A DNA stretch of 64,000 bases from JBFGCT01 sp963825565 (GTDB lineage Bacteria; Actinomycetota; Acidimicrobiia; Acidimicrobiales; Ilumatobacteraceae): positions 248,001 to 312,000 of the forward strand of contig CAWGTW010000010.1 in the NCBI GenBank assembly GCA_963825565.1. The letters are read 5' to 3'. The notes under the pieces were generated by a model, which did not search any database, was not told the DNA's origin, and was given only the letters and a program-made list of their open reading frames with translations. Every line of letters begins with the position of its first letter. Position 1 is the first letter of the stretch. The position numbers were made by a program, and so were the translations under genes. Shown here piece after piece: positions 10,954-19,261 of this stretch.

Positions 10954-11145
10954 ATGGTGATCTGCCACTGCCAGTTCGTCAACGATCGGACGATCAACCA
11001 GATCGCGGCCGGCGGGGCGTCCGTGCACGACCTCACCGTCGACGAAGTCACCGCGCAGTGTGGCGCCGGCGGCCGGTGCGGCGGCTGTCGCGACTCGATC
11101 GAGCAGCTCCTCCAGTTGATCCGCGGCGCCGTCGTCGGCGGGTAG
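10954..11145 (+). CDS. bfd: Bacterioferritin-associated ferredoxin (Bfd-like [2Fe-2S] protein)
   Basis: A 63-residue protein with a BFD-like [2Fe-2S] domain: CHC near residue 4 and CGAGGRCGGC near residue 37 give the C-x-C and C-x5-6-C cysteine pattern. Bfd docks to bacterioferritin and passes electrons to release stored iron. It starts at the ATG at 10954 (an in-frame ATG 36 bases upstream is less likely because it precedes the IdeR-like box). The bacterioferritin gene follows after 21 bases, so the two form an operon. Confidence 0.85.
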   Translation: MVICHCQFVNDRTINQIAAGGASVHDLTVDEVTAQCGAGGRCGGCRDSIEQLLQLIRGAVVGG

Positions 11146-11166
11146 CGACGGGTAACGTCCGGTCTC

Positions 11167-11638
11167 ATGCAAGGTTCCCCCGCGATCATCGAGTTCCTGA
11201 ACGAGGCCCTCGCGGCCGAGCTCGCCGCGATCAACCAGTACTTCGCCCACTCCAAGCTGTGCGAGAACTGGGGGTGGCAGCGTCTGGCGAGCAAGTACCG
11301 CGCGGAGTCGATCGAGGAGATGCACGACGCCGAGAAGCTGATCGACCGCATCATCCTCCTCGACGGGATGCCCAACATGCAGCGGATGGACAGCATCCGC
11401 GTCGGCGAGACGGTGCAGGAGCAGCTCGAGGTCGACCGCGAGCTCGAAGATCGCCGCGATCGAGCGCTACCGCCGCGGCGTGGCGCTGGCGCTCACCGAA
11501 GGCGATCCCGGCACCCGCGAGATCCTCGAACACCTCGTCCTCGGCGAAGAGGAGCACCTCGACTGGATCGACACCCAGCTGTCGATGATCGCCGACATCG
11601 GCATCGAGCTGTACACCCAGGCCCAGATCGTCGAGTGA
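11167..11638 (+). CDS. bfr: Bacterioferritin, single-base frameshift
   Basis: The first 98 residues are bacterioferritin (EFLNEALAAELAAINQYFAHSKL, then KYRAESIEEMHDAEKLIDRI, with the ferroxidase Glu and ExxH residues). At about 11453 the frame shifts. In the next frame the protein continues AAIERYRRGVALALTEGD and GEEEHLDWIDTQL to a stop at 11636-11638. Deleting one base in CTCGAAGATCGCC gives 156 residues, the normal family length. The protein forms a 24-mer iron store and oxidises Fe(II). It is co-transcribed with bfd. All ligands for the di-iron centre are present across the two frames, so an assembly error is more likely than true loss. Confidence 0.85.
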
Positions 11639-11712
11639 ACGCGGGTCGGTCGGGTCCCGTCATCCGACCGACCCGCCCACGCATCCGTGAGCGCGCGGCC
11701 GCGCCGTCAACG

Positions 11713-12031
11713 TCAGAAGCCGATCTGCTCGAGCCGGTCAGGGGAGATGCCGCAACGGGAGAACACCTCGAGCAGTTCCGCGTCGGTGATGTTGGTCGCG
11801 TTGAAATCGACCTCGTCGACGACGCAGTTCGCCTCCTCGGTCGAGAAGCCGATCGCGGTCAACTGCTCGACGAACTGCTCCCGGACCGTCTGGTTGGTGT
11901 CGAACGCGGGCTCGTCGGTGGGCGTGCCGGCATCCGCCGGATCGAACCCGGTGTCGATCCCGCGCACGTAGAAGTTGTAGCGCGACGGCTCCGAGGCAGC
12001 AGACGGTCAGCAGGGTCACGAATCGGCGCAC
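11713..12031 (-). CDS. Small secreted lipoprotein-like protein, frameshifted near the signal peptide
   Basis: The mature part, from about residue 17 (SEPSRYNFYVRGIDTGFD) to the stop at 11713, is one acidic frame with two cysteines (EEANCVVDEV and FSRCGISPDRLE). The signal-like start RRFVTLLTVCC from a GTG at 12031 is one base out of frame with it. Removing one C after TGCTGC joins the two into a protein of about 105 residues. The pattern of signal, charged linker and two-cysteine domain resembles the neighbouring protein at 12200-12590, so the two may be distant paralogues. Function unknown. Confidence 0.6.
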
Positions 12032-12103
12032 GAGCTCCACCGTAGCGGTCGTTCCCGCGCCCGTCCGCGCCCTCGCCTCGCCGACGCCGGCGACGAGCAC
12101 CTC

Positions 12104-12202
12104 GTGATCATCGTCCCGCGTCCTCATGGCGAGGTTGCGTCCATGACGAGGTTGGAGTTGCCGTGATGATCGTCCCGCGTCCTCATCACGAGGTTGCGTT
12201 CA
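12104..12202. repeat. 40-bp imperfect direct repeat between two lipoprotein genes
   Basis: Copies at 12104-12143 and 12163-12202 differ at only five or so positions; both contain ATCGTCCCGCGTCCTCAT and CGAGGTTGCGT. A shorter third copy of the CATGACGAGGTTG core lies between them. The second copy overlaps the stop codon of the gene at 12200-12590. Confidence 0.8.
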
Positions 12203-12590
12203 CCTTGTGACGTTGCAGGCTTCCGCTGCCCCGTCGATCGCTTCGGCGAGGTCCTCGGTGAACTCGATGTCTGCGGGTACGACGCCGTCGGGGAACAGGG
12301 GCGCGAGCTCACCGCTCATGCAGGCGCGGTCGTCGGCCGGGATGTTGTCGGCGAAACCGAACAGCCGGATCAGGAGCTGGGTCGCGACGTCGTCGCCCGC
12401 CTGGACCTCCTCGATGATGAACCCGTCCGACGTGACGGTCATCCCGTCGGGCACGTCGATGTCGCCACCACCCGGGGCGTCGTCCGCGCTCGGATCGACG
12501 TTTCCGTTGGGGATCGGGTCGTCGTCCGAACACGCCGCGATCGTCGAGCGCGCCGGCGGCCAGCAGGGCGGGAATCGTACGTGTGCGCAT
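12200..12590 (-). CDS. Small lipoprotein, frameshifted at the lipobox
   Basis: The start MRTRTIPALLAAGAL (ATG at 12590, behind AAAGGG) lies one base out of frame with TIAACSDDDPIPNGNVDPS and the acidic mature protein that ends at 12200. Deleting one G after GCGCTC creates a lipobox, LTIAAC, and a lipoprotein of about 129 residues. The mature part has a charged linker and a domain with two cysteines (DRACMSGEL and AEACNVTR). It lies divergent to the dienelactone hydrolase. Function unknown. Confidence 0.65.
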
Positions 12591-12756
12591 CCAGCCCTTT
12601 CTCGCGCGTGGTCGCGGCGCGTGCTCGCGTTCGCTTCCGGACGGACGGTGCGATCTGTCTGCCGAGTGCGCGACGTTCGGGTGTGACTGCGTTCGAGGTC
12701 GGCGACGAGTCCGACGATGATCTCGCCCAGGTGTCCTGCGTACTACCGTCGCGGTG

Positions 12757-13449
12757 ATGGGATCGATGGTCGAATTCGCTAGCAACGGCAGCACCGCAGG
12801 CGGCTACCTCGCCACCCCCGAGGGTGGTACCGGGCCCGGCGTGATCGTCGTCCAGGAATGGTGGGGGCTCGACTCGGGGATCAAGGAGATGGCCGATCGC
12901 CTCGCCGCGGCCGGGTTCGTCGCGCTCGCCCCCGACCTGTACCACGGTGAGCTCGCCGGCCACACCGAGATGGACAGGGCGGGCGAGATGATGAGTGCGT
13001 TGCCACCCGATCGGGCCGGGCGCGACATGAGCGGCGCGGTCGACTACCTCGCCGAGCACGAAGCGACCACCGGCGACGGCATCGGCGTGGTCGGGTTCTG
13101 CATGGGCGGCCTGCTGACGTTCGTGCTCGCCGCGCTGCGCCCGGACAAGGTGAAAGCCGCCGTGCCGTTCTACGGGTTCCCGACCGGTGACGATCGCCCC
13201 GACCTCTCGGCGATCGAGGCGTCGATCCAGGGCCACATGGCCGAGCACGACGATCACTTCTCGCCGGACGCGGCCCGGGCGCTCGAGCAGGAGCTGCGCG
13301 ACATGGGTAAGGACGTGACGCTGACCGTGCACGCCGGTACCGGCCACGCGTTCATGGCGCCGCACAACGCGTTCGGCACGCTGGACGAAGCGAAGTACGC
13401 CGAGATCTGGCCGCAGGTGATCGCGTTCCTCCACGACCAGCTGGGCTGA
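12757..13449 (+). CDS. Dienelactone hydrolase family protein
   Basis: A 230-residue alpha/beta hydrolase of the DLH family. The nucleophile elbow GFCMGG (Cys near residue 128), the acid region EHDDHFSPD and the His in GTGHAFMAP give the Cys-Asp-His triad typical of carboxymethylenebutenolidases. The substrate of this member is not known. No clear ribosome site precedes it: the start could be the GTG at 12754, the ATG at 12757 or the ATG at 12766. The gene stands alone, convergent with the pectinacetylesterase-like gene. Confidence 0.9.
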   Translation: MGSMVEFASNGSTAGGYLATPEGGTGPGVIVVQEWWGLDSGIKEMADRLAAAGFVALAPDLYHGELAGHTEMDRAGEMMSALPPDRAGRDMSGAVDYLAEHEATTGDGIGVVGFCMGGLLTFVLAALRPDKVKAAVPFYGFPTGDDRPDLSAIEASIQGHMAEHDDHFSPDAARALEQELRDMGKDVTLTVHAGTGHAFMAPHNAFGTLDEAKYAEIWPQVIAFLHDQLG

Positions 13450-13501
13450 GCAGCCGTCCCCTGGACGCGCCGCCGACCGGCCGGGTCGGAGGGCAGCCCG
13501 A

Positions 13502-14707
13502 TCAGTTGCAGACGTCGCAGTGGACGTCGGCCGGGACCTCGCCGTCGACCAGCGCAGCGAGCCAATCGACGAGCCGCACGCCGCCGACCTCCATCTCGTA
13601 GAAGCCGTCACCGCCGATGATCGTGTGATCGGTCCCGGGCGCGACGAAGGTGGCGAGCGGGACCCCGCCGGCCTCGACCTGTGCCTCGGTCTCGTCGATC
13701 AGCGTGACCAGGTCGTCGGCGGCGACACCGGCGAGCGCGCCGAACGTCGCCTGGACCTCGTCGAACGCGTGGTCGAAGCGGGCGAAGGTGATGTCAGGCG
13801 CGTGGCGACCGGCCTGGACGTACAGGTCGGGGAAGCTCCAGTCCTCGACGGTCAGTCCCTCGTTCTCCGGCCAGTCGGGGATCGAGCCGGCCGTCCCCCA
13901 GACCCCGCCGATCACCGCATTGATCGCCGGCACGTCCGGGTAGGCCCCCGAGCTGTCGCCGAACGTGATGATCTCGGCGTCGGGCAGGAGGTCGGCGGCG
14001 AGGCCGGCGAACAGCGGGGTCGGCACGGAACCGGCACTGGCACCGGTGACGATCAGCTGCTCGGCGCCGGGATAGGTCGCCACCAGATGATCGAGCGCGG
14101 CGACGCCGTTGACGAAGCCGTTGTGGCGGATGGTCAGCTCGTCGGAGTACTCCGTCGTCGTCGCACCCAGGTGGACATCGCCCGTGCAGTACGGGACGTA
14201 GACGAAGGTGTGGTCGGCGAGCGGGTTCTCCGGATTGGCGGCGTCGAAGATCCCGCCACGGGCGGCGAGGCCCTCCGCCGTCACCTCATCGCTCGACACG
14301 TACGTGCCGCCTTCCAGTGCGCATGTCTCGGCGCTGAAGCACGCGCCGCCACCCTCGAAGTAGAGCACGACCTTGGTCGGATCGGCTGGGCGCTCGAGGA
14401 ACTCGATCGGGCTGCCGTCGGCGCAGACGCAGTCGCCGTCGTGATCGAACGTCGACCACGCCGTCGGTGCGTCGGTCGCCTCGGGCTCGGTCACCGCCGG
14501 TTCGGTGGTCGGTGCGTCGGTCGCCTCGGGCTCGGTCACCGCCGGTTCGGTGGTCGGTGCGTCGGTCGCCTCGGGCTCGGTCACCGCCGGTTCGGTGGTC
14601 GGTGCGTCGGTCGCCTCGGGCGGCGCCGAACCGGACGAGCCGTCACCTGACCCGCAGGCCGCGAGCAACAGCGCGCCGCTCAGGACGAAGCACATCGGTC
14701 GGTTCAT
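13502..14707 (-). CDS. Secreted pectinacetylesterase-like lipoprotein
   Basis: A 401-residue exported protein with a lipobox (LLLAACGSG) at about residue 18. A low-complexity Thr/Pro/Glu linker with 3.5 identical 15-residue units (ATDAPTTEPAVTEPE) comes next, then a pectinacetylesterase-type alpha/beta hydrolase. The oxyanion segment LYFEGGGACF and the nucleophile block VTGASAGSVP are clear, with a candidate acid/His pair near FGDSSG and APGTDHTIIGG. Members deacetylate plant-type polysaccharides, but bacterial substrates vary. Six or more cysteines in the mature part fit an extracytoplasmic location. The repeat linker would hold the enzyme away from the membrane. Confidence 0.85.
   Translation of the reverse strand: MNRPMCFVLSGALLLAACGSGDGSSGSAPPEATDAPTTEPAVTEPEATDAPTTEPAVTEPEATDAPTTEPAVTEPEATDAPTAWSTFDHDGDCVCADGSPIEFLERPADPTKVVLYFEGGGACFSAETCALEGGTYVSSDEVTAEGLAARGGIFDAANPENPLADHTFVYVPYCTGDVHLGATTTEYSDELTIRHNGFVNGVAALDHLVATYPGAEQLIVTGASAGSVPTPLFAGLAADLLPDAEIITFGDSSGAYPDVPAINAVIGGVWGTAGSIPDWPENEGLTVEDWSFPDLYVQAGRHAPDITFARFDHAFDEVQATFGALAGVAADDLVTLIDETEAQVEAGGVPLATFVAPGTDHTIIGGDGFYEMEVGGVRLVDWLAALVDGEVPADVHCDVCN
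14463..14620 (-). repeat. Perfect 45-bp tandem repeat, 3.5 copies, coding for the linker
   Basis: Identical 45-base units start at 14463, 14508 and 14553, with a 23-base partial unit to 14620. They encode the 15-residue Thr/Pro/Glu linker of the pectinacetylesterase-like lipoprotein. The absence of substitutions between copies indicates recent expansion and likely length variation between strains. Confidence 0.95.
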
Positions 14708-14860
14708 CCCCCAATGATGGCGCGGCGAGCCACCTGCGTTGCGGTCGGTCGGCGATCGAGGGTTGCGGACGGCGATCGACGGTCGCAGCCGCGGGTTCGC
14801 TTCGCCGATCGTCGACGAGCCGGCTGGTCAGCGGGAGCCGAGGAGCCGTACGTCACCCGG

Positions 14861-17173
14861 TCACCGGGCGACGGGGAGCGTCACCGCCTGCAGGTGCGGG
14901 ATCGTATGCGGCTCATCGCCGAGCCGGATCGTCACCGACCGGTCGCCGCGGTTCTCGATCGTGACCGCATCGGCGCCGGCGCTGACCGACAGCCACGCAC
15001 CGCCGAACTGGATCTGGAAACCGAGTGTGGTCCAACCCGGCGCCAGCACCGGATCGAGACACAGCTCGCCGCCGACGACCTGGAGGCCCCCGAAGCCCTG
15101 GACGACCGCGATCCACGTGCCGGCCATGCTCGTCGTGTGGCAGCCGTCGGCGGTGTCGTTGTTGTAGTCGTCGAGGTCCAGGCGGGCGGTGCGCAGCATC
15201 AGTTCGTGGGCCTTCGCCAGCCGCCCCAGACGGACCGCGAGCACGGCGTGCACCGATGGCGACAGCGACGACTCGTGCACGGTGCGCGGCTCGTAGAAGT
15301 CGAAGTTGCGGCGGATCGTGTCGAGGTCGAACCGGTCCTCGAGGACCCAGAGCCCCTGGAGGACGTCGGCCTGCTTGATGTACGGCGATCGCAGGATGCG
15401 GTCCCACGACCAGTGCTGGTTGATCGGCCGCTCGGCCGGATCGAGATCGGCGACGGTGAGCAGCTCCTTGTCGAGGTAGTTCGACTGCTGGAGGAAGATC
15501 CCGAGTTCGCGGTCCTCGGGGAGGTGGATGTTGTCGGCGACGTCGGCCCAGCGCGCCCGCTCGGCGGGCTCGTCGAAGCCGACCCGGTCGAGCAGGCCGG
15601 CGGTCGCCTCCGGATCGAGCCCTCGCGACCGGTCGATCGCCTCGGCGGTGTAGCGCAGCGTCCACTGGGCCATCAGGCTCGTGTACCAGTTGTTGTCGAC
15701 GTTGTTCTCGTATTCGTTCGGGCCGGTCACGCCGAGCATCACCCACTGACCGCGCTGCTCGGACCACGTGACCCGCTGCGCCCAGAACCGGGAGATCGCG
15801 ATCAGCACCTCGAGACCGCCGGCGAGCAGGTAGGCGTCGTCGCCGGTGTAGCGGATGTAGTCGAAGACCGCGAACGCGATCGCCCCGTTGCGGTGGATCT
15901 CCTCGAACGTGATCTCCCATTCGTTGTGGCATTCCTCGCCGTTGATCGTGACCATCGGGAACAGCGCCGCGCCGTCGGTGAACCCCAGCTTCTCAGCGTT
16001 CTCGATCGCCTTGCCGAGTTGGCGGTGGCGGTAGCGCAGCAGGTTGCGGCCGACCTCGTGTTCCGTCGTGGCGAGGAAGAACGGGAGGCAGAACGCTTCG
16101 GTGTCCCAGTACGTCACCCCGCCGTACTTCTCGCCGGTGAAGCCCTTGGGTCCGATGTTGAGGTCCGGGTCGTCGCCGGTGAAGGTCGAGTGGAGTTGGA
16201 AGATGTTGAACCGGATGCCCTGCTGCGCGGCGGGGTCACCCTCGATGACGACGTCGCTGATCTCCCACTTTCGGGCCCACGCCGCTCGGTGCTCGGTGCG
16301 CAGCAGGTCGAACCCGACCGCCGCCGCCTCGTCGAGCTCGTCGAGGGCCGCACCGCGGACGTCGACGGCGTCACGCGATGTGACGTTGGCGCCGAACTTG
16401 ACGATCTCGACCTCCTGCCCGGCCTCGACGTGGACATCGACGACCGCCGCCATGTAGAGCGGGCGATCGTCGATGGCGGCCGGCTCGACGCCGTGCGGCC
16501 GTCCGTCGACGCGCAGCTCGAAGTCGGCCGCGGTACAGCACACGAACGCGGTCTTCTTCGTCTGCGACACGACCGAGACGCGCGTCCCGTCGACGTCGCG
16601 TGACACCTCGGTCCAGAACCCCTCGTCATAGTTGGAGTCCTCGTTGACGACATCGCCATCGACGGCGAGCACGATGCGGAGGGAGGCGCCGGCGCCGATC
16701 GGCGTGATGCGGTAGCGGATCACGCCGAGGTGCCGACGGGTCATGCTGAGGAACCGCACGGTTTCGACGGCCACCGTACGACCGTTGGGCAGCGTCGCCC
16801 GGAACGTGCGCTCGAGCTCGCCGGTGTGCAGGTGCAGCACCCGGCGATACTCGTGGACGTCCGCGGTGGCGAGGTCGAGCGGCTCGCCGTCGATGTCGAT
16901 GTCGATGCGCTTCCAGTCGGCGGCGTTGAGCACCTTGGCGAAGTAGTCGGGATAGCCGTTCTTCCACCAGCCGACGCGGGTCGGGTCGGGGTAGTAGATC
17001 CCGGCCAGATAGTTGCCGGGCAGCGTGTCGCCGGTGTATCGCTCCTCGTGGTTGCCGCGACCGCCGAAGTGCCCGTTGCCAAGGCTGAACAGGCTCTCGT
17101 ACACGCGATGCTCGACCGGGTCGAACCCGTCCTGCACCACCGTCCACGGATCCGGCTCGACCAACTGCTTCAT
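14861..17173 (-). CDS. GH65 family disaccharide phosphorylase, maltose phosphorylase-like
   Basis: A 770-residue glycoside hydrolase family 65 protein, full family length. Blocks include FSLGNGHFGGRGNHEERY at the N-terminus, PKGFTGEKYGGVTYWDTEAF, the active-site region NGEECHNEWEITFEEIHRNG with the expected general-acid Glu, and GVTGPNEYENNVDNNWYT. These are characteristic of maltose phosphorylases, which split maltose with phosphate into beta-glucose-1-phosphate and glucose in the cytosol; trehalose or kojibiose phosphorylase remains possible. There is no signal peptide. No beta-phosphoglucomutase is adjacent. The sugar importer at 23.5-27 kb could supply the substrate (inference). Confidence 0.88.
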   Translation of the reverse strand: MKQLVEPDPWTVVQDGFDPVEHRVYESLFSLGNGHFGGRGNHEERYTGDTLPGNYLAGIYYPDPTRVGWWKNGYPDYFAKVLNAADWKRIDIDIDGEPLDLATADVHEYRRVLHLHTGELERTFRATLPNGRTVAVETVRFLSMTRRHLGVIRYRITPIGAGASLRIVLAVDGDVVNEDSNYDEGFWTEVSRDVDGTRVSVVSQTKKTAFVCCTAADFELRVDGRPHGVEPAAIDDRPLYMAAVVDVHVEAGQEVEIVKFGANVTSRDAVDVRGAALDELDEAAAVGFDLLRTEHRAAWARKWEISDVVIEGDPAAQQGIRFNIFQLHSTFTGDDPDLNIGPKGFTGEKYGGVTYWDTEAFCLPFFLATTEHEVGRNLLRYRHRQLGKAIENAEKLGFTDGAALFPMVTINGEECHNEWEITFEEIHRNGAIAFAVFDYIRYTGDDAYLLAGGLEVLIAISRFWAQRVTWSEQRGQWVMLGVTGPNEYENNVDNNWYTSLMAQWTLRYTAEAIDRSRGLDPEATAGLLDRVGFDEPAERARWADVADNIHLPEDRELGIFLQQSNYLDKELLTVADLDPAERPINQHWSWDRILRSPYIKQADVLQGLWVLEDRFDLDTIRRNFDFYEPRTVHESSLSPSVHAVLAVRLGRLAKAHELMLRTARLDLDDYNNDTADGCHTTSMAGTWIAVVQGFGGLQVVGGELCLDPVLAPGWTTLGFQIQFGGAWLSVSAGADAVTIENRGDRSVTIRLGDEPHTIPHLQAVTLPVAR

Positions 17174-17255
17174 CGCCCCGCACGATACGTCGGTGCTCGT
17201 TGCCCGGCGCGGAGTTGCCGCCGCCCGCTCTGTTCGGTGCCTGACCCCGAACCGG

Positions 17256-18290
17256 TCAGGTGGCGGCGAAGGTGCTGTCGAGGCGGGGGCGGCGTTCCGG
17301 ACCGAGGGTCGCGACCCTGCCGTCGTCGACCAGCTTGACGAGGTGGGCCAGCACGCTGCGGGCCGCCGCCCGGTGGAGGCGGCGCGGCGTGTCGACGTAC
17401 AGCCGGGTCACGATCGGTGGGATCGTCCCGATGCCGCCGCGGACCGCGTCGAGCACCTGGCGCTCTCGGTCGACGCGGTGCTCGATCAGTCGGCGCACGT
17501 GGCGAGCGAGATCGGGGATCGGCGGGCCGTGGGTCGGAACGCCGATGTCGTCGGCGCGTCCGGCCACCACCTGCAGCGATTCGAGGTACGCGGCCATGTC
17601 ACCGTCGGGTGGCGAGACGACCGTCGTGCTCCAGCCCATGACGTGGTCGCCCGTGAACAGCGTGCGCGTCGACCCGTCGTCGAACGCGTAGCAGGTGTGG
17701 TTCGAGGTGTGACCGGGAGTGTGCACTGCGGTGATCACCCAACCCGGCGCGCCGGCGATCTCGTCGCCGGTCCGCACCGCGACGTCGGGGGTGAACGCGC
17801 GGTCGACCGATTCCTCGACCGCGATCTCGATGTCGGGAACCGCTTCGCCGTGCGCCCCGTCCGTGTGGGCGGCGGCCTGCGGACCCGGCTCATCCACCTC
17901 GTCCGCCTCCTCGTCGACGTCGTAGGACGCCACATCGGAGTCGTCCCCGATGTCCCACGCATCGTCGCCGTGCGGGCCGAAGGCGACGGTCGGCGCGCCG
18001 GACTCGGCGGAGAGCCACGCGGCGAGCGGCGAGTGGTCGGCGTGGCAGTGGGTGACCAGGATCGCCCGGATCCGCTCGCCGGCGGTGGCCGCGGCCAGCG
18101 CGTCGCGGTGCGAGCCGAGATCCGGACCGGGATCGATCACCACGACGTCGCCGGTGCCGATGATGTACGTGCCGGTGCCGTGGTACGTGAACTTCGACGG
18201 GTTGCGGGCGATCACGCGGCGCACGCCGGGCGCGATCGCCTGCGCCGCGCCATAGGTGAACGCGTCGCGGTCGAGCGTCAGGAACTGCAT
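17256..18290 (-). CDS. Metallo-beta-lactamase fold hydrolase
   Basis: A 344-residue protein with the metallo-beta-lactamase metal motif THCHADHSP near residue 77, a second ligand block VHTPGHTSNHTCYAF, and an Asp in LFTGDHVMGWSTTVV. The layout resembles LACTB2/RNase Z-like hydrolases, and a winged-helix tail follows (RVDRERQVLDAVRG to HLVKLVDDGRV). An unusual acidic insert of about 35 residues rich in Asp/Glu lies between the metal motif and the second block. The ATG at 18290 overlaps the end of the asparaginase gene by 13 bases, so the two are translationally coupled. Substrate unknown. Confidence 0.85.
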   Translation of the reverse strand: MQFLTLDRDAFTYGAAQAIAPGVRRVIARNPSKFTYHGTGTYIIGTGDVVVIDPGPDLGSHRDALAAATAGERIRAILVTHCHADHSPLAAWLSAESGAPTVAFGPHGDDAWDIGDDSDVASYDVDEEADEVDEPGPQAAAHTDGAHGEAVPDIEIAVEESVDRAFTPDVAVRTGDEIAGAPGWVITAVHTPGHTSNHTCYAFDDGSTRTLFTGDHVMGWSTTVVSPPDGDMAAYLESLQVVAGRADDIGVPTHGPPIPDLARHVRRLIEHRVDRERQVLDAVRGGIGTIPPIVTRLYVDTPRRLHRAAARSVLAHLVKLVDDGRVATLGPERRPRLDSTFAAT

Positions 18291-19261
18291 CGCTCCCAGT
18301 CCAGCGCGCGGATCGCCCCGACCGGAACCCCCTTGCCGAGCGTCGGAACCGCGACCTCGGCGGCGACCGGGGCGAGCCGCCCGTCGACATCGACGCCCAT
18401 CGCCCTGAGGGCCTCGGTGGTCACCGCCCGTCGGGCCTCGTCGGAGCCGTCGGCGATCTTGAACGCCGCGGCGCGGCCGTCGGGAAGCGCCAGCGCCATC
18501 ACGCCCGCCGCTCCCTCCTTGGCGATCAGCCCCGGGACCGCCCGCATCCAGATCGTGACGTCGCGCTCGGGTCCACCGACCCACTCCGGACGGCGGCTCA
18601 TCGCGGAGGCGACCACCGATCCCGATCGCGCGATCGCGGCGAACGCTCCGGCGAGGCGGGCGAGCGAGATGGCGTGGGTCGGGGCGCCGCAACCGTCGAC
18701 CCCGACGTGGTGCACGTCGGCCGACTCGCCGTCGATCGCAGCCAGGACGTGGGCCTGCAGCGGGTGATCGGTCTCGAGGTAGCCGGCGATCGGCCAGTGG
18801 TTGATCCGGCACGTCGCGAGCATCCCGGCGTGCTTGCCGGAGCAGTTCTGCTGGAGCGGCGACGGCGGGACCCCCGCAGCGATGGCCGCCTCGCGCGGCG
18901 CGGCGCCGTAGGGCCGCGCCGGCGTGTTGCGTAGATCGTCGACGCCGAGGTCGAACGAGGCGAGGAGCCGGCGCACGCCGTCGAGCTGGGCCGGGGTGCC
19001 GTCGTGGCTCGCGCACACGAGGGCCAGCAGCTCCTCGGGCAGCTCGAGGCCGAGCGCGACCATCGCCGTCGCCTGGAGCGGTTTGAGCGCCGACCGCGGG
19101 TAGACCACCAGCTCCGGGTCACCGACCTGCGCATCGATCGTTCCATCCGCACCGAGCACGACGCCCGCGCCATGGTGCAACGACTCGTCGTACCCGCTGC
19201 GCGTGGCGACCGCGATCGGTGCGAACGACGTCGCCGAAAAGCGTGTGTCAACCTCCGTCAT
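18278..19261 (-). CDS. L-asparaginase II family protein
   Basis: A 327-residue protein of the Rhizobium etli type (thermolabile) asparaginase II family, unrelated to EcAII. Family blocks are SGYDESLHHGAG, YPRSALKPLQA, CASHDGTPAQ, NCSGKHAGML, VDGCGAPTHA and EGAAGVMALAL; the Ser-Lys pairs in SALK and SGKH are the catalytic ones. It hydrolyses asparagine to aspartate and ammonia. The ATG at 19261 is preferred; an in-frame ATG at 19291 would lengthen the overlap with the AI-2E gene. It is coupled to the hydrolase gene downstream. Confidence 0.88.
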   Translation of the reverse strand: MTEVDTRFSATSFAPIAVATRSGYDESLHHGAGVVLGADGTIDAQVGDPELVVYPRSALKPLQATAMVALGLELPEELLALVCASHDGTPAQLDGVRRLLASFDLGVDDLRNTPARPYGAAPREAAIAAGVPPSPLQQNCSGKHAGMLATCRINHWPIAGYLETDHPLQAHVLAAIDGESADVHHVGVDGCGAPTHAISLARLAGAFAAIARSGSVVASAMSRRPEWVGGPERDVTIWMRAVPGLIAKEGAAGVMALALPDGRAAAFKIADGSDEARRAVTTEALRAMGVDVDGRLAPVAAEVAVPTLGKGVPVGAIRALDWERCSS

